A stretch of 64,000 nt of DNA from DASPMP01 sp035758925 (GCA_035758925.1 DASTVV010000145.1:1-64000); one strand, 5' to 3'; counted from the stretch's first letter, positions 17,707-26,697 are shown. Translations and numbers: made by a program. The notes: generated from the letters alone by a model not told the origin.

Positions 17707-18539
17707 TGAGAACCATTCGAGTCGCGCACAGTCCTGATTCGGACGATGCGTTCATGTTCTATGCGCTCGCCGCGGGGAAGATCGACACCGGCGACATCCA
17801 GTACGTCCACGAGTTACAGGACATCGAGACGCTGAACCAGCGCGCGCTGCGCGGAGAGTTGGAGGTCACGGCAGTATCGATCCACGCGTACGCGTACCTC
17901 TCCGAGCGCTACGCGCTACTGCCGCACGGCGCATCCATGGGCGACAAGTACGGGCCGCGCCTCGTGGCGAGATCCCCGCTCACGCTCGGTGACATCAGGG
18001 GCAAGCGAATCGCCGTTCCCGGTCGGCTCACCAGCGCGTACCTCGGGCTGCGTCTCGTGGAATCGGAGTTCGAGCCGGTGGTGACGCCATTCGACCAGAT
18101 CGAGGACGCCGTGGTGGATGGGCTGGTCGATCTGGGCCTCCTGATCCATGAGGGGCAGCTGACGTACGCCGAGCGCGGGCTGCACCTGGTTGCGGACCTT
18201 GGGGCGTGGTGGTTCGAACGCACCGGCCTGCCGCTACCGCTAGGCGGAAATGTGGTCAGAAAGGACCTTGGAGAGGGGCTTATCAAGTCAATATCAAGCC
18301 ATTTACGCGACAGTATCGCGTATGGCTTGAAAAACAGGTCCGCCGCTCTCGATCACTCCATGCAGTACGCGCGCGGCCTGGACCGGGCCAAGGCTGACAC
18401 GTTCGTTGGCATGTACGTGAACGACTGGACCCTCGATTACGGCGATCGCGGTCGACGCGCCGTGAAACAGTTCCTCGCGCGCGGGGTCGAAGCGGGGATC
18501 ATCGATCGACCCGTGGACGTGCAGTTCGTCGGGGACTGA
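17706..18539 (+). CDS. mqnD: 1,4-dihydroxy-6-naphthoate synthase MqnD
   Basis: 277 aa. Periplasmic-binding-protein-like fold with the MqnD signature SPDSDDAFMFYAL near residue 9 and the conserved LIHEGQLTY segment that carries the catalytic His. MqnD converts cyclic dehypoxanthine futalosine to 1,4-dihydroxy-6-naphthoate in the futalosine route to menaquinone. The genome is therefore expected to encode MqnA, MqnC and MqnE elsewhere; none is here. It is translationally coupled to the zinc-ribbon gene (ATG shares its A with the preceding stop). Confidence 0.93.
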   Translation: MRTIRVAHSPDSDDAFMFYALAAGKIDTGDIQYVHELQDIETLNQRALRGELEVTAVSIHAYAYLSERYALLPHGASMGDKYGPRLVARSPLTLGDIRGKRIAVPGRLTSAYLGLRLVESEFEPVVTPFDQIEDAVVDGLVDLGLLIHEGQLTYAERGLHLVADLGAWWFERTGLPLPLGGNVVRKDLGEGLIKSISSHLRDSIAYGLKNRSAALDHSMQYARGLDRAKADTFVGMYVNDWTLDYGDRGRRAVKQFLARGVEAGIIDRPVDVQFVGD

Positions 18540-18602
18540 CTCGCGGCGCAGCGCTCGCCGCCTCGGCCCCTCCCTGACCTTTCCGACGAGCGCAGGACGG
18601 AT

Positions 18603-18617
18603 CATATTCGCGCCGTG
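18603..18617 (+). promoter_or_regulatory. Candidate -10 element of a leaderless operon start
   Basis: CATATT (18603-18608) ends exactly 6 nt before the GTG at 18615; no Shine-Dalgarno is present. A weak TTCCGA (18581-18586) at 16 bp could be the -35. Transcription would begin at or next to the start codon. Confidence 0.4.
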
Positions 18618-19481
18618 CTGAACAGACGACACTTCCTCGCGACGCTTGGCTCCACCATCGGTGGTGGCGTCATGTACAACTCGTTCGCGACCACCTTGCC
18701 CAAGCTCGGCACGCTCGCTCCGCGTCGCCTCGAGCGCATTGGCATCCAGCTCTACACGGTCCGCCGTGTCTTGCCGGGAGACTTCGAAGGCACGCTCGCC
18801 AAACTTGGCGCGATGGGGTACCGCGAGGTCGAATTCGCGGGGTACTTCAACCATTCCGCCGCTGACGTGAAGGCCATTCTGACGAAGGCAGGTCTCACCT
18901 CGCCTTCGACTCACATGGACTTCGTCGGGCTCCGGAAGGATCCGGCGCCCCAGGTCGATTTCGCCGCCGCCGTCGGCCACGAGTTCGTCACCGTGGCCTG
19001 GGTCGACGAGAGTCTCCGCAAGACGAAGGCAGACTGGCTCAAGATCGCCGACGACTTCAATCGCATCGGCGCTGCCGTCAAAGCGCGTGGGATGCGATTC
19101 GCCTACCACAATCACGACATGGAGTTCAAGCCGGTCGACGGCGAGATGCCACTCGACCTGTTGATGGCACACACAGACCCGTCGCTGGTCAATTTCCAGC
19201 TCGACCTGTACTGGATCACCGAGGGCGGCCAGAGTCCATTTGACTACATCAAGCGCTATCCAACGCGCTTCGTGATGTTCCACATGAAGGACTCGGCGGG
19301 TCCGCCGAAGCACGAGCAGGTTGACGTGGGCTCCGGGAAAATCGATTTCAGCTCCATCCTTCGCCTGGACGCAGAGCAGAAGCACGTCGTGAAGCATGTG
19401 TTCGTCGAGCATGACGATCCTGCCGACCCCATGGCGTTCGCAAAAAACAGCGTCGACTATCTGAAAAAGCTGGAATACTGA
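18615..19481 (+). CDS. Tat-exported sugar phosphate isomerase/epimerase-like TIM-barrel protein
   Basis: 288 aa. Tat signal NRRHFLATLGSTIGGG at the extreme N-terminus of a GTG-initiated frame, then a xylose-isomerase-like TIM barrel (GIQLYTVRRVLPGDFEGTL; metal/substrate region FAYHNHDMEF; QLDLYWITEGG; FVMFHMKD; FVEHDD near the end). Members isomerise or epimerise sugars; several exported ones act with GMC or Gfo/Idh dehydrogenases in sugar oxidation. It is the first gene of a tightly packed operon (stop overlaps the next ATG by 1 nt). Export suggests the chemistry happens in the periplasm. Confidence 0.88.
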   Translation: MLNRRHFLATLGSTIGGGVMYNSFATTLPKLGTLAPRRLERIGIQLYTVRRVLPGDFEGTLAKLGAMGYREVEFAGYFNHSAADVKAILTKAGLTSPSTHMDFVGLRKDPAPQVDFAAAVGHEFVTVAWVDESLRKTKADWLKIADDFNRIGAAVKARGMRFAYHNHDMEFKPVDGEMPLDLLMAHTDPSLVNFQLDLYWITEGGQSPFDYIKRYPTRFVMFHMKDSAGPPKHEQVDVGSGKIDFSSILRLDAEQKHVVKHVFVEHDDPADPMAFAKNSVDYLKKLEY

Positions 19482-21163
19482 TGCCGCAGCGGCCGACGTA
19501 CGACGTCTGCATCGTGGGCTCGGGTGCCGGCGGTGGGATGGCCGCGTACGTGCTCACGCAGGCTGGAGCGCGTGTCGCGGTGCTGGAGGCGGGACCGGAA
19601 TGGTACGCCTCCCGTGATTCTAAAATGTTAGTGCCGAACTTCGCGTCGCCCCGAAGGGGCGGCTCGACCAGGACGAGACCGTTCGGCGAGTTCGACGCCT
19701 GTGACGGCGGCTGGGAGGTCGAGGGCGAGCCGTACACCATGGCGCCGGGCACACAGTTCAGGTGGTGGCGCGCCCGCATGCTTGGCGGTCGCACCAATCA
19801 CTGGGGCCGCATCTCGCTGCGGTTCGGTCCGGACGACTTCAAGGGAAAGACCAAGGACGGACTCGGCGACGATTGGCCCATCTCGTACGACGACGTCGCG
19901 CCGTACTACGACAAGTGCGATCGGCTCATCGGTCTCTTTGGCAGCAACGAGGGCCTGAGAAACCATCCGGACGGAATCTTTCAGCCGCCGCCCAAGCCGC
20001 GCTGCTACGAGCTGCTGGTCAAGAAAACGTCGGACAAGCTGGGCATCCTGTGCATTCCGTCGCGCCTGTCGATCACCACACAGGCGATCAACGGCCGGCA
20101 AGCCTGTCACTACTGCGGCCAGTGCAATCGCGGCTGCTCGGTGAAGGCCAACTTCTCCAGCCCGGACGTGCTCATCGCGCCTGCACGCGCTACCGGGCGC
20201 CTCACGCTCATCACCAACGCGATGGCGCGAGAGGTCACGGTGGGGTCGAACGGACTCGCGACAGGCGTGTCGTACATCGACAAAACCACGGGCGAAGATC
20301 GCCACATCAACGCACGCATCGTGGTACTCGCGGCCAGCGCCTGCGAGTCCGCGCGCATCCTCCTCAACTCCAAGTCGTCGAAGTTTCCTCAGGGCCTCGC
20401 CAACTCCAGCGGCACCGTCGGCAAGTATCTCACCGACACCACCGGCACCGACGTCGCCGGTTACATCCCGGCCATGGTGGACCACGTCCCGCACAACGAG
20501 GACGGCGTGGGCGGGATGCACGTGTACATGCCCTGGTGGTTGGACAACGCCAAGCTCGATTTCCCGCGCGGATATCACATTGAGGTGTGGGGTGGTCTTG
20601 GACAGCCAGGCGCCGGATTCATGGGCGGCATCCAGCGCTACCAGGGCGGCGGATACGGCGAGCAGCTCAAGCGCGATTACCGCAAGTACTACGGCGCCAC
20701 CATCGGGTTCTCCGGGCGCGGCGAGCAGATTCCGAACGAGAACTGCTACTGCGAGATCGATCCGAATGTCGTGGACAAGTACGGCATTCCCGTTTTGCGC
20801 TTCCACTGGAAGTGGACGGACCACGAGTACAACCAGGTGAAGCACATGCAGGAGACCTTCCGCTCGCTCATCGCGGAGATGGGCGGCAAAGTCTTCTCAC
20901 CAATGCCGACGAAAGAGCAGGGCTACAACATCGCGGCAGGCGGTCAGATCATCCACGAGCTGGGCTGCACGATCATGGGGAGCGACCCGTCCAAGTCGGT
21001 GCTCGACAGCAACTGCCGCGCGCACGACTGCAAGAATCTTTTCGTCGCCGACGGTGGACCGTTCGTCTCCCAGGCGGACAAGAATCCCACCTGGACGATC
21101 ATGGCGCTGTCGTGGCGTACCAGCGAGTTCATCGCGCAGCAGCGCAAGGCAGGCGCCCTGTGA
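19481..21163 (+). CDS. GMC family FAD-dependent oxidoreductase (sugar dehydrogenase large subunit type)
   Basis: 560 aa. FAD-binding Rossmann motif GSGAGGGMAAYVL at residue 12; Cys-rich loop CHYCGQCNRGC in the middle (nt about 20107-20140), as in three-subunit gluconate/glucoside dehydrogenase large subunits; GMC C-terminal domain with HELGCTIMG and the conserved NPTWTIMAL. Such enzymes oxidise a sugar hydroxyl (C2 or C3) and pass electrons to a small subunit and cytochrome or quinone. The next gene encodes the subunit-3 partner with a GTGA overlap. No own signal peptide is visible, consistent with piggy-back Tat export on the partner, which has a Tat-like signal. Confidence 0.93.
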   Translation: MPQRPTYDVCIVGSGAGGGMAAYVLTQAGARVAVLEAGPEWYASRDSKMLVPNFASPRRGGSTRTRPFGEFDACDGGWEVEGEPYTMAPGTQFRWWRARMLGGRTNHWGRISLRFGPDDFKGKTKDGLGDDWPISYDDVAPYYDKCDRLIGLFGSNEGLRNHPDGIFQPPPKPRCYELLVKKTSDKLGILCIPSRLSITTQAINGRQACHYCGQCNRGCSVKANFSSPDVLIAPARATGRLTLITNAMAREVTVGSNGLATGVSYIDKTTGEDRHINARIVVLAASACESARILLNSKSSKFPQGLANSSGTVGKYLTDTTGTDVAGYIPAMVDHVPHNEDGVGGMHVYMPWWLDNAKLDFPRGYHIEVWGGLGQPGAGFMGGIQRYQGGGYGEQLKRDYRKYYGATIGFSGRGEQIPNENCYCEIDPNVVDKYGIPVLRFHWKWTDHEYNQVKHMQETFRSLIAEMGGKVFSPMPTKEQGYNIAAGGQIIHELGCTIMGSDPSKSVLDSNCRAHDCKNLFVADGGPFVSQADKNPTWTIMALSWRTSEFIAQQRKAGAL

Positions 21164-21792
21164 GCGACGTCAACCGCCGGGACGCCCTCAAGACCTTCGG
21201 CATGGTCTCCGTCGCGAGTGTGCTCGACGTCGGCACGCCGCACCTCGAGCGCACCGTCCGCGCGGTCGAGTCCCTGCAGCAAGGACAGCCATACGTCCCG
21301 AAGTTCTTTTCGCGGCACGAGTGGCAGACCGTTCGGGTGCTCGTGGACTACATCATCCCTCGCGACGAGCGCTCGGGCAGTGCGACGGACGCCAAGGTGC
21401 CTGAGTTCATGGACTATCTGCTCGCTGACCGCGAGGCATCCGAGAACAGCAAGACGTCGATGCGTGGGGGACTCGCGTGGCTCGACACCGAGTCCCGTGA
21501 GCGTTTTGGAGTCACGTTCGTCGCTGCGGCCGATGCCCAGCGCCGTCAGATCCTGGACGACATCGCGTGGCCAGACAAGGCACGCCCGCAGATGAGCCAT
21601 GGCGTGGCATTCTTCAATCGCATGCGTGACTTCACGGCGTCGGGGTTCTTCTCGTCTGCCATTGGCTGGAAGGACCTGCAGTACATCGGGAATGTCTTCA
21701 ACCCTGGGTGGGATGGCTGCCCGCCTGCCGCGATGAACAAGCTGGGCGTCAATCAGGATCTGATGAGCTCACGCGTCACCATCGATAAATGA
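21160..21792 (+). CDS. Gluconate 2-dehydrogenase subunit 3 family protein
   Basis: 210 aa. Tat-like N-terminus (NRRDALKTFGMVSVAS), then the DUF/Gluconate_2-dh3 core FFSRHEWQTVRVLVDYIIPRDER and C-terminal FNPGWDGCPP. This small subunit accompanies GMC dehydrogenases and carries them through Tat. The GTG at 21160 overlaps the GMC stop by 4 nt (GTGA) and decides the start, although the frame stays open far upstream inside the GMC gene. The stop overlaps the next ATG (ATGA). A cytochrome subunit is not adjacent. Confidence 0.9.
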   Translation: MSDVNRRDALKTFGMVSVASVLDVGTPHLERTVRAVESLQQGQPYVPKFFSRHEWQTVRVLVDYIIPRDERSGSATDAKVPEFMDYLLADREASENSKTSMRGGLAWLDTESRERFGVTFVAAADAQRRQILDDIAWPDKARPQMSHGVAFFNRMRDFTASGFFSSAIGWKDLQYIGNVFNPGWDGCPPAAMNKLGVNQDLMSSRVTIDK

Positions 21793-23030
21793 AAGACGGA
21801 CGTCTTGGCGTCGGGTTCGTCGGCAGTGGGTTCAACGCAAAATTTCACATGCAGGGGTTTCGGGCGGTGCGCGACGCCGAGGTGCTGGGCGTCTGGAGCC
21901 CGAACCGCAAGAATGCGGAGAGCGCGGCGCAGTTCGCGCGCGACCTCGACGTCGGGCGGGCCAAGGCCTACGGAACCATTGCCGACATGGTTCGCGACCC
22001 TTCGGTCGACGCAATCTGGCTCACCGGGCCGAATCACGCACGCATCGAGAACGTCGAGGAGGTCATCGACGTAGTGCAGAGCGGCAAGGGCGAGCTGGCC
22101 GGCATCGCCTGCGAAAAACCGCTCGCGCGCAACGTCGCCGAAGCCAAGAAGATTACGGCGCTGGTGAAAGCCGCGGGCCTCGAGCACGGCTACCTCGAGA
22201 ATCAGCTCTTCGCCCCGCACGTCGAGGCGGGACGCAACCTGGCCTGGGCTCGTGGCGCAGCGACGACGGGCCGACCCTATCTCGCTCGCGCCGCGGAGGA
22301 ACACAGCGGCCCGCACATGCCCTGGTTCTGGCGTGGGGAAATGCAGGGCGGCGGCGTGCTCAACGACATGATGTGTCACTCGGCGCTGGTCGTTCGACAC
22401 TTGCTCACCGCCCCCGGCGAGCCACTGCGCTCGGTGAAGCCGAAGAAGGTGACCGGGCACATCGCCAGCCTGAAATGGACGCGCCCGGAGTACGTGAAGC
22501 TCCTGAAGAAGAGCATGGGCATCGGAGTGGACTACTCCAAGACACCATCCGAGGACTTCGCCAGCGTCAATATCGAGTTCGAGACCAAGGACGGCCTGAC
22601 GGTGATCGGCGAGGCCAGCACGTCCTGGAGTTTCGTGGGCGCCGGCCTGCGACTCTCAGCTGAATTGCTGGGCCCGGAGTACTCGATGCAATGGAACTCG
22701 CTCGACTCAGGGCTGAAGCTTTTCTTCAGCCGCGAAGTGAAGGGCAAGACGGGCGAGGATCTCGTCGAAAAGCAGAACGCCGAAATGGGCCTGATGCCGG
22801 TGGTGCCGAACGAAGCCGCGGCGTACGGCTACGAGGCCGAAGATCGGCACTTCGTGCGTGTGTTCCTCGGCAAGGAGAAGCCGCTGCTCACCTGGGACGA
22901 CGGCGTTGAGGTGGTGCAGGTCCTGATGACGGCGTACAAGAGCGCCGAGGAAGGACGCACACTGTCGTTCCCGCCGAAGGGGCTAGACGAATTCGTGCCG
23001 GCAGTTGCAAAAGGCACGTGGAAGCCGTGA
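21789..23030 (+). CDS. Gfo/Idh/MocA family NAD(P)-dependent oxidoreductase
   Basis: 413 aa. Rossmann motif GFVGSGFNAKFHM at residue 9, the EKP motif (ACEKPLARNVAEA) and the C-terminal beta-sheet domain. No signal peptide, so this is the cytosolic member of the pathway. The family oxidises or reduces sugar hydroxyls, including C3 of glycosides. Last gene of the plus-strand operon 18615-23030, coupled by ATGA to the previous gene. The convergent operon across the palindromic element encodes a second, Tat-exported Gfo/Idh enzyme. Confidence 0.93.
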   Translation: MKDGRLGVGFVGSGFNAKFHMQGFRAVRDAEVLGVWSPNRKNAESAAQFARDLDVGRAKAYGTIADMVRDPSVDAIWLTGPNHARIENVEEVIDVVQSGKGELAGIACEKPLARNVAEAKKITALVKAAGLEHGYLENQLFAPHVEAGRNLAWARGAATTGRPYLARAAEEHSGPHMPWFWRGEMQGGGVLNDMMCHSALVVRHLLTAPGEPLRSVKPKKVTGHIASLKWTRPEYVKLLKKSMGIGVDYSKTPSEDFASVNIEFETKDGLTVIGEASTSWSFVGAGLRLSAELLGPEYSMQWNSLDSGLKLFFSREVKGKTGEDLVEKQNAEMGLMPVVPNEAAAYGYEAEDRHFVRVFLGKEKPLLTWDDGVEVVQVLMTAYKSAEEGRTLSFPPKGLDEFVPAVAKGTWKP

Positions 23031-23037
23031 GAAAAAC

Positions 23038-23177
23038 CTCATCCGAATTCCGCGAATTGAAACGAATCGCGGTGTCGCACTAAAAGAGTGCGTCGCACAA
23101 AACAAAGCTCCTCACCATGTGTGAGGAGCTTTCTTGTTGTAGTAACAATTCGTTCTAATTCGTTGAATTCGGATGAG
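23038..23177 (+). repeat. Nested inverted-repeat element between convergent sugar operons
   Basis: Outer arms of 30 nt (23038-23067 and 23148-23177) are inverted copies matching at 26 of 30 positions, beginning CTCATCCGAATTC. Inside lie an imperfect hairpin (about 23072-23099) and a perfect 12-bp hairpin (23104-23132). The element fills almost the whole intergenic space. It may be a bidirectional terminator, a MITE/REP-like repeat, or both; no target-site duplication is obvious. Confidence 0.75.
23104..23132 (+). terminator. Bidirectional rho-independent terminator
   Basis: Perfect stem AAAGCTCCTCAC / GTGAGGAGCTTT with a 5-nt loop, followed by CTTGTTG on the plus strand and preceded by A-rich sequence serving the minus strand. 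It separates two convergent operons. Confidence 0.85.
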
Positions 23178-23197
23178 TAGTTCCGCCCCCAGCGCGA

Positions 23198-24565
23198 CTA
23201 AACCATGAGCCTCCAGCCACTCCGATACGTCGGCCGCAACCACTCCTCCGGAATCCCCTGCGTCAGGATCTCGCCCGTCTGAGGATTGAGCTCGACGGGT
23301 CGCTGTAACCTGAGCGCGAGATTCCCGAGCAGCACCATCTCGGTCAGCGGCGCAGCGTGCCCGGCGAAGTTCGAACCAGGCTGCGTTCCCTTCTTGATCG
23401 CATCCACCCATTCGGCGTAAACACCCGGCACGCGCGGATACTTCTGCGCCGGGGGACTGGCCTTTAGCTCCGCATCGCGCTTGTCATCGGTCAGCCGCGG
23501 ATTCTCGCCGTACGTGTACGCGGCGATGGAGCCATTGTCACCCAGCCAGAGCTGGCCGCTGCTGTCGAACGGCCACTGACGCTCCGGTGACCAGTCCTTG
23601 GGACGCGGCGGATACAGACCACCATCGCGCCAGATCCAGGTGATGGCGGGCCGGTTTCCGGTCGCCGGAAACTCGTAGATGATGCGCGACGACCGCGGCG
23701 CAGTCTCTGGAAAAAGCTGCGTGCTTTCGGCAGTCACTCGCGACGGATATTTGACGCCCAGGGTCCAGTACGCCGCATCCATGATGTGGCACGCCATGTC
23801 CCCAAGGGCGCCGGTGCCGAAGTCCCACCATCCGCGCCAGTTGAACGGCGCGTAACTCGGATGATACGGGCGCTCGGGCGCTGGCCCGAGCCACAGATTC
23901 CAGTCGAGCGTCGGCGGCACGTTGTGCATCTCGGTGGGCCGATTGATGGCCTGCGGCCAGATGGGGCGGTTCGTCCAGAACTCCACGGTCCGCACCGGGC
24001 CGATGACGCCGGCTTCCACCCACTCGCGAATCTGTCGAGTGCCTTCGTTCGCGTGGCCCTGGTTGCCCATCTGCGTGGCCTGCGCGGGCCGGCGCGCGGC
24101 CTCCTGCGCTAGCGTGCGCGCCTCATAGATCGTGCGCGTCAGCGGCTTCTGCGTGTACACGTGCTTGCCGGCTCGCAGCGCCAACATCGATGCCGCCGCG
24201 TGCGAGTGGTCGGGCGTCGTCACCGTGACCGCGTCGACGTTGCGCCCTTCCTTGTCGAGCAGCTCGCGATAGTCCTTGAACTTCAGCGCCTTGGGGTTCG
24301 CGAGGAACGAGGCCTCGCCGTTGCGCCAATCCACGTCGCACAACGCGTAGATGTTCACGTCGGGAAGGGCGGCCATCCCGCGAACGTCGGAGGCGCCCAT
24401 CCCGCCGATGCCGATGCACGCGACGTCGATCTTGTCGCTGGGCGCGATGAACCCGCGCCCGAGCACGTGGCGCGGCACGATCGAGAACACCGACGTGGCG
24501 GCGCCCACCTTCGCGAGGTCGCGCACGAAAGCGCGCCGCGAGACGTCCGTCGGCTTGTCGCTCAT
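23198..24565 (-). CDS. Tat-exported Gfo/Idh/MocA family oxidoreductase
   Basis: 455 aa. Tat signal SRRAFVRDLAKVGAATS, then Rossmann motif CIGIGGMGASDVRGM, the lysine motif YTQKPLTRTIYEA and a C-terminal domain with GTGALGDMACHIMDAAYW, typical of the exported, cofactor-retaining branch of this family. Such enzymes act on sugars or glycosides in the periplasm. The ATG at 24565 overlaps the MFS permease stop by 4 nt; the upstream continuation of the frame is inside the permease gene and is not coding. Last gene of the minus-strand operon DUF1080, permease, oxidoreductase. Confidence 0.93.
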   Translation of the reverse strand: MSDKPTDVSRRAFVRDLAKVGAATSVFSIVPRHVLGRGFIAPSDKIDVACIGIGGMGASDVRGMAALPDVNIYALCDVDWRNGEASFLANPKALKFKDYRELLDKEGRNVDAVTVTTPDHSHAAASMLALRAGKHVYTQKPLTRTIYEARTLAQEAARRPAQATQMGNQGHANEGTRQIREWVEAGVIGPVRTVEFWTNRPIWPQAINRPTEMHNVPPTLDWNLWLGPAPERPYHPSYAPFNWRGWWDFGTGALGDMACHIMDAAYWTLGVKYPSRVTAESTQLFPETAPRSSRIIYEFPATGNRPAITWIWRDGGLYPPRPKDWSPERQWPFDSSGQLWLGDNGSIAAYTYGENPRLTDDKRDAELKASPPAQKYPRVPGVYAEWVDAIKKGTQPGSNFAGHAAPLTEMVLLGNLALRLQRPVELNPQTGEILTQGIPEEWLRPTYRSGWRLMV

Positions 24566-25839
24566 GTACCCACCGCCTGCGCCTGCACCGGCGAGCCTGA
24601 CGCCGTCGCCGCGCGCTCCTTCTCGCGGAATGCGATCGCGAAAAAGACGAGCACGGCGGCCGCGAACGCCGCTGGCAGCCACCAGAACCTGGCCCACTGG
24701 TCCAGCGTCAGCGCTTGTGCACTGCCGAGGAACCGACCGTGCACGCGGCCGGCGATCTGCGCGCCGATCAACATTCCGACGCCGTACGTCACGAGCACGA
24801 AGAAGCCCTGGGCCTGCGAGCGAACCGCGGGCGTCGCGCGCTTGTCGACGTAAATCTGGCCGGTGACGAAGAAGAAGTCGTAGCAGATGCCGTGCAACGC
24901 GATGCCGACGAGGATCATCCAGAATACCGCCGAGGGAGCCGCGACCGCGAACAGCGCGTAGCGAACCACCCAGGCCAGCATGCCGAGCATCAGCATCCGT
25001 TTCACGCCGAGCCGCGCGAACATCAGCGGCATGAGCAGCATGAACCCGGTTTCGGACATTTGACCGATGGTCTGCGTGGCGGCGATGTTCTTCACGCCAG
25101 CGGCTCCGAGGTAGATCTGAGTGAAGTTGTAGTACGCCGCGAGCGGGATGCAGAGCAGCAGGGAGGCGGCGACGAAAACGTAGAACGAGCTGCTGCCGAG
25201 CGTCTTGAACGCGTCGATGCCGACGATCGACCGGATCGACACCTGCTGGCCGCGCGCTGGTGGCGGCGTATGCGGCAGCGTGAAGCTGTAGATCCCCAGC
25301 AGCGCGCTCGCGATCGCGGTAGCGTAGAGCGGCGCCGCGGTCTCTTCCGCGGTGCGGCCCAGCATCGGCGTCAGCGCGTAGCTGATGAACAGTCCGGCGA
25401 TGATCCACCCGATCGTTCCGAACACGCGGATCATCGGAAACTGCTTTTCCTGATCCTGAAGATTGTGGAACGCGAGGGAGCTGGAGAGCCCCAGCGTCGG
25501 CATGTAGCAGATGTTGTAGATCAGCAGCAGAAGAATGAACGTCGATGGTGAGCCTGTCGCTCTCGGCACCATGAGCATCACCGCTGCTCCCAGCAGATGC
25601 AGGATCCCCAGGACGCGTTCAGTCGCGAAGTACCTGTCGGCGACCAGGCCGAGAAAGAACGGCGCGACGATCGCCGCGATGGGATTCACCGTGAATGGCC
25701 AGTACGTCTGGTCGGCCATTCCGTGCTTCGTCATGTAGACCGCGACCGTCGTGTACCACGCGCCCCAGATGAAGAACTGCAGGAACATCATGACGGAGAG
25801 CCGAGCCTGGGCGCCCCCGCTTCGCGCAGTCGTCGTCAT
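24562..25839 (-). CDS. MFS permease of the nucleoside:H+ symporter (NupG/XapB-like) family
   Basis: 425 aa, twelve predicted membrane helices. The N-terminal region SVMMFLQFFIWGAWYTT and the CYDFFFVTGQIYVDKRA segment in the C-half are characteristic of the NHS branch. Homologues linked to Gfo/Idh and DUF1080 genes probably carry sugars or glycosides rather than nucleosides; that is inference from context. The ATG at 25839 shares bases with the preceding stop (TGATG) and has GGGAG 8 nt upstream; the frame is open further upstream, but that part lies within the DUF1080 gene. Confidence 0.9.
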   Translation of the reverse strand: MTTTARSGGAQARLSVMMFLQFFIWGAWYTTVAVYMTKHGMADQTYWPFTVNPIAAIVAPFFLGLVADRYFATERVLGILHLLGAAVMLMVPRATGSPSTFILLLLIYNICYMPTLGLSSSLAFHNLQDQEKQFPMIRVFGTIGWIIAGLFISYALTPMLGRTAEETAAPLYATAIASALLGIYSFTLPHTPPPARGQQVSIRSIVGIDAFKTLGSSSFYVFVAASLLLCIPLAAYYNFTQIYLGAAGVKNIAATQTIGQMSETGFMLLMPLMFARLGVKRMLMLGMLAWVVRYALFAVAAPSAVFWMILVGIALHGICYDFFFVTGQIYVDKRATPAVRSQAQGFFVLVTYGVGMLIGAQIAGRVHGRFLGSAQALTLDQWARFWWLPAAFAAAVLVFFAIAFREKERAATASGSPVQAQAVGT

Positions 25840-26597
25840 CACTTGATCTCCCGGATCTTGATGTTGCGCAGGGACAGTTCGCCTTGGTGGTCGCCCTGGA
25901 TGCCGATGTATCCCTGCGTCGCGCGGCCGTACTTGGGATAGTCGATGAACTTGCTGGCCTTCACCTTCGCGGTCCAGTCGGGGCTCCACAGCTCGTACTC
26001 GAGCAGCTTCGTCCCGTTGAGCCAATGCTCGACGTGCGAGCCGCGCACGAGGATGCGCGCGGAATTCCATTGGCCACCCGGTTTCACGACGCCGGCCGGA
26101 GACGGGTACAGCGCATACGCGGCACCCGCTGACGTCAGGCGGTTGCGACCATCGGCATGGTGCGCGTCGTCGAGCAGTTGGAACTCGGGAGCGCTCCAGT
26201 AGATGTGGTCGTACTCCTGCGTTCCCCGATAGAAGACTCCGGCATTGCCGCCAGTCGCGAGCTTCCAGTCGAAAGTCAGCTCGAAGTCGCCGAACTGATC
26301 GGTGGTCAGGATGTCCGCCACGCCTGCCGTCTTGTGGAGCGTCCCGTCGACCACGTCCCAGCCGCCCGGCATCGCGGCATCCTTGTATCCACGCCAGCCC
26401 GTCGTCGTCTGTCCGTCGAAGAGCAGACGCCAGCCGGCGCCACGCTCGGCTGCGGTGAGCTGGTTCGCCACTCCGCTACCGGCTTGGCGAGCGGGGCTGT
26501 CGGTGGGTTTCGCCTGAGCCTGGAGCGTACACGCGGCGGCCGCGAGCACGGCGAGCACGGCGACCACCCGCCGCGTCAGCTGCGCAGTCTTCTTCAT
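25839..26597 (-). CDS. DUF1080 (3-keto-glycoside hydrolase/lyase-like) exported protein
   Basis: 252 aa. A signal peptide with a possible lipobox (LAAAAC) is followed by one DUF1080 concanavalin-like domain starting GWRLLFDGQTTTGWRGY, with FDWKLATGGNAGVFYRG, APEFQLLDD and IGIQGDHQGELSLRNIKI. Members cleave 3-keto-glycosides after C3 oxidation by Gfo/Idh or GMC enzymes. The ATG at 26597 is chosen for its GGAGG at 7 nt; longer frames upstream lack a signal. First gene of the minus operon; it diverges from tolC across 112 bp. Confidence 0.9.
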   Translation of the reverse strand: MKKTAQLTRRVVAVLAVLAAAACTLQAQAKPTDSPARQAGSGVANQLTAAERGAGWRLLFDGQTTTGWRGYKDAAMPGGWDVVDGTLHKTAGVADILTTDQFGDFELTFDWKLATGGNAGVFYRGTQEYDHIYWSAPEFQLLDDAHHADGRNRLTSAGAAYALYPSPAGVVKPGGQWNSARILVRGSHVEHWLNGTKLLEYELWSPDWTAKVKASKFIDYPKYGRATQGYIGIQGDHQGELSLRNIKIREIK

Positions 26598-26697
26598 TAG
26601 TAGCCTCCGGCGCCTCGCGCGCCTCTGGGGTCGTCGCTTGAATAACACATGGAAACGGCCGGCGCGAGTGGCGGCAACGCCCGCCCCTCGCTCGGCG

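Noticed and set aside
20587..21159. Upstream extension of the subunit-3-like gene
   Set aside because: Overlaps the GMC gene in another frame; the GTGA overlap at 21160 and Tat-like signal mark the true start.
24566..25408. Upstream extension of the Tat-exported Gfo/Idh gene
   Set aside because: Lies inside the permease gene; the Tat signal begins at 24565.
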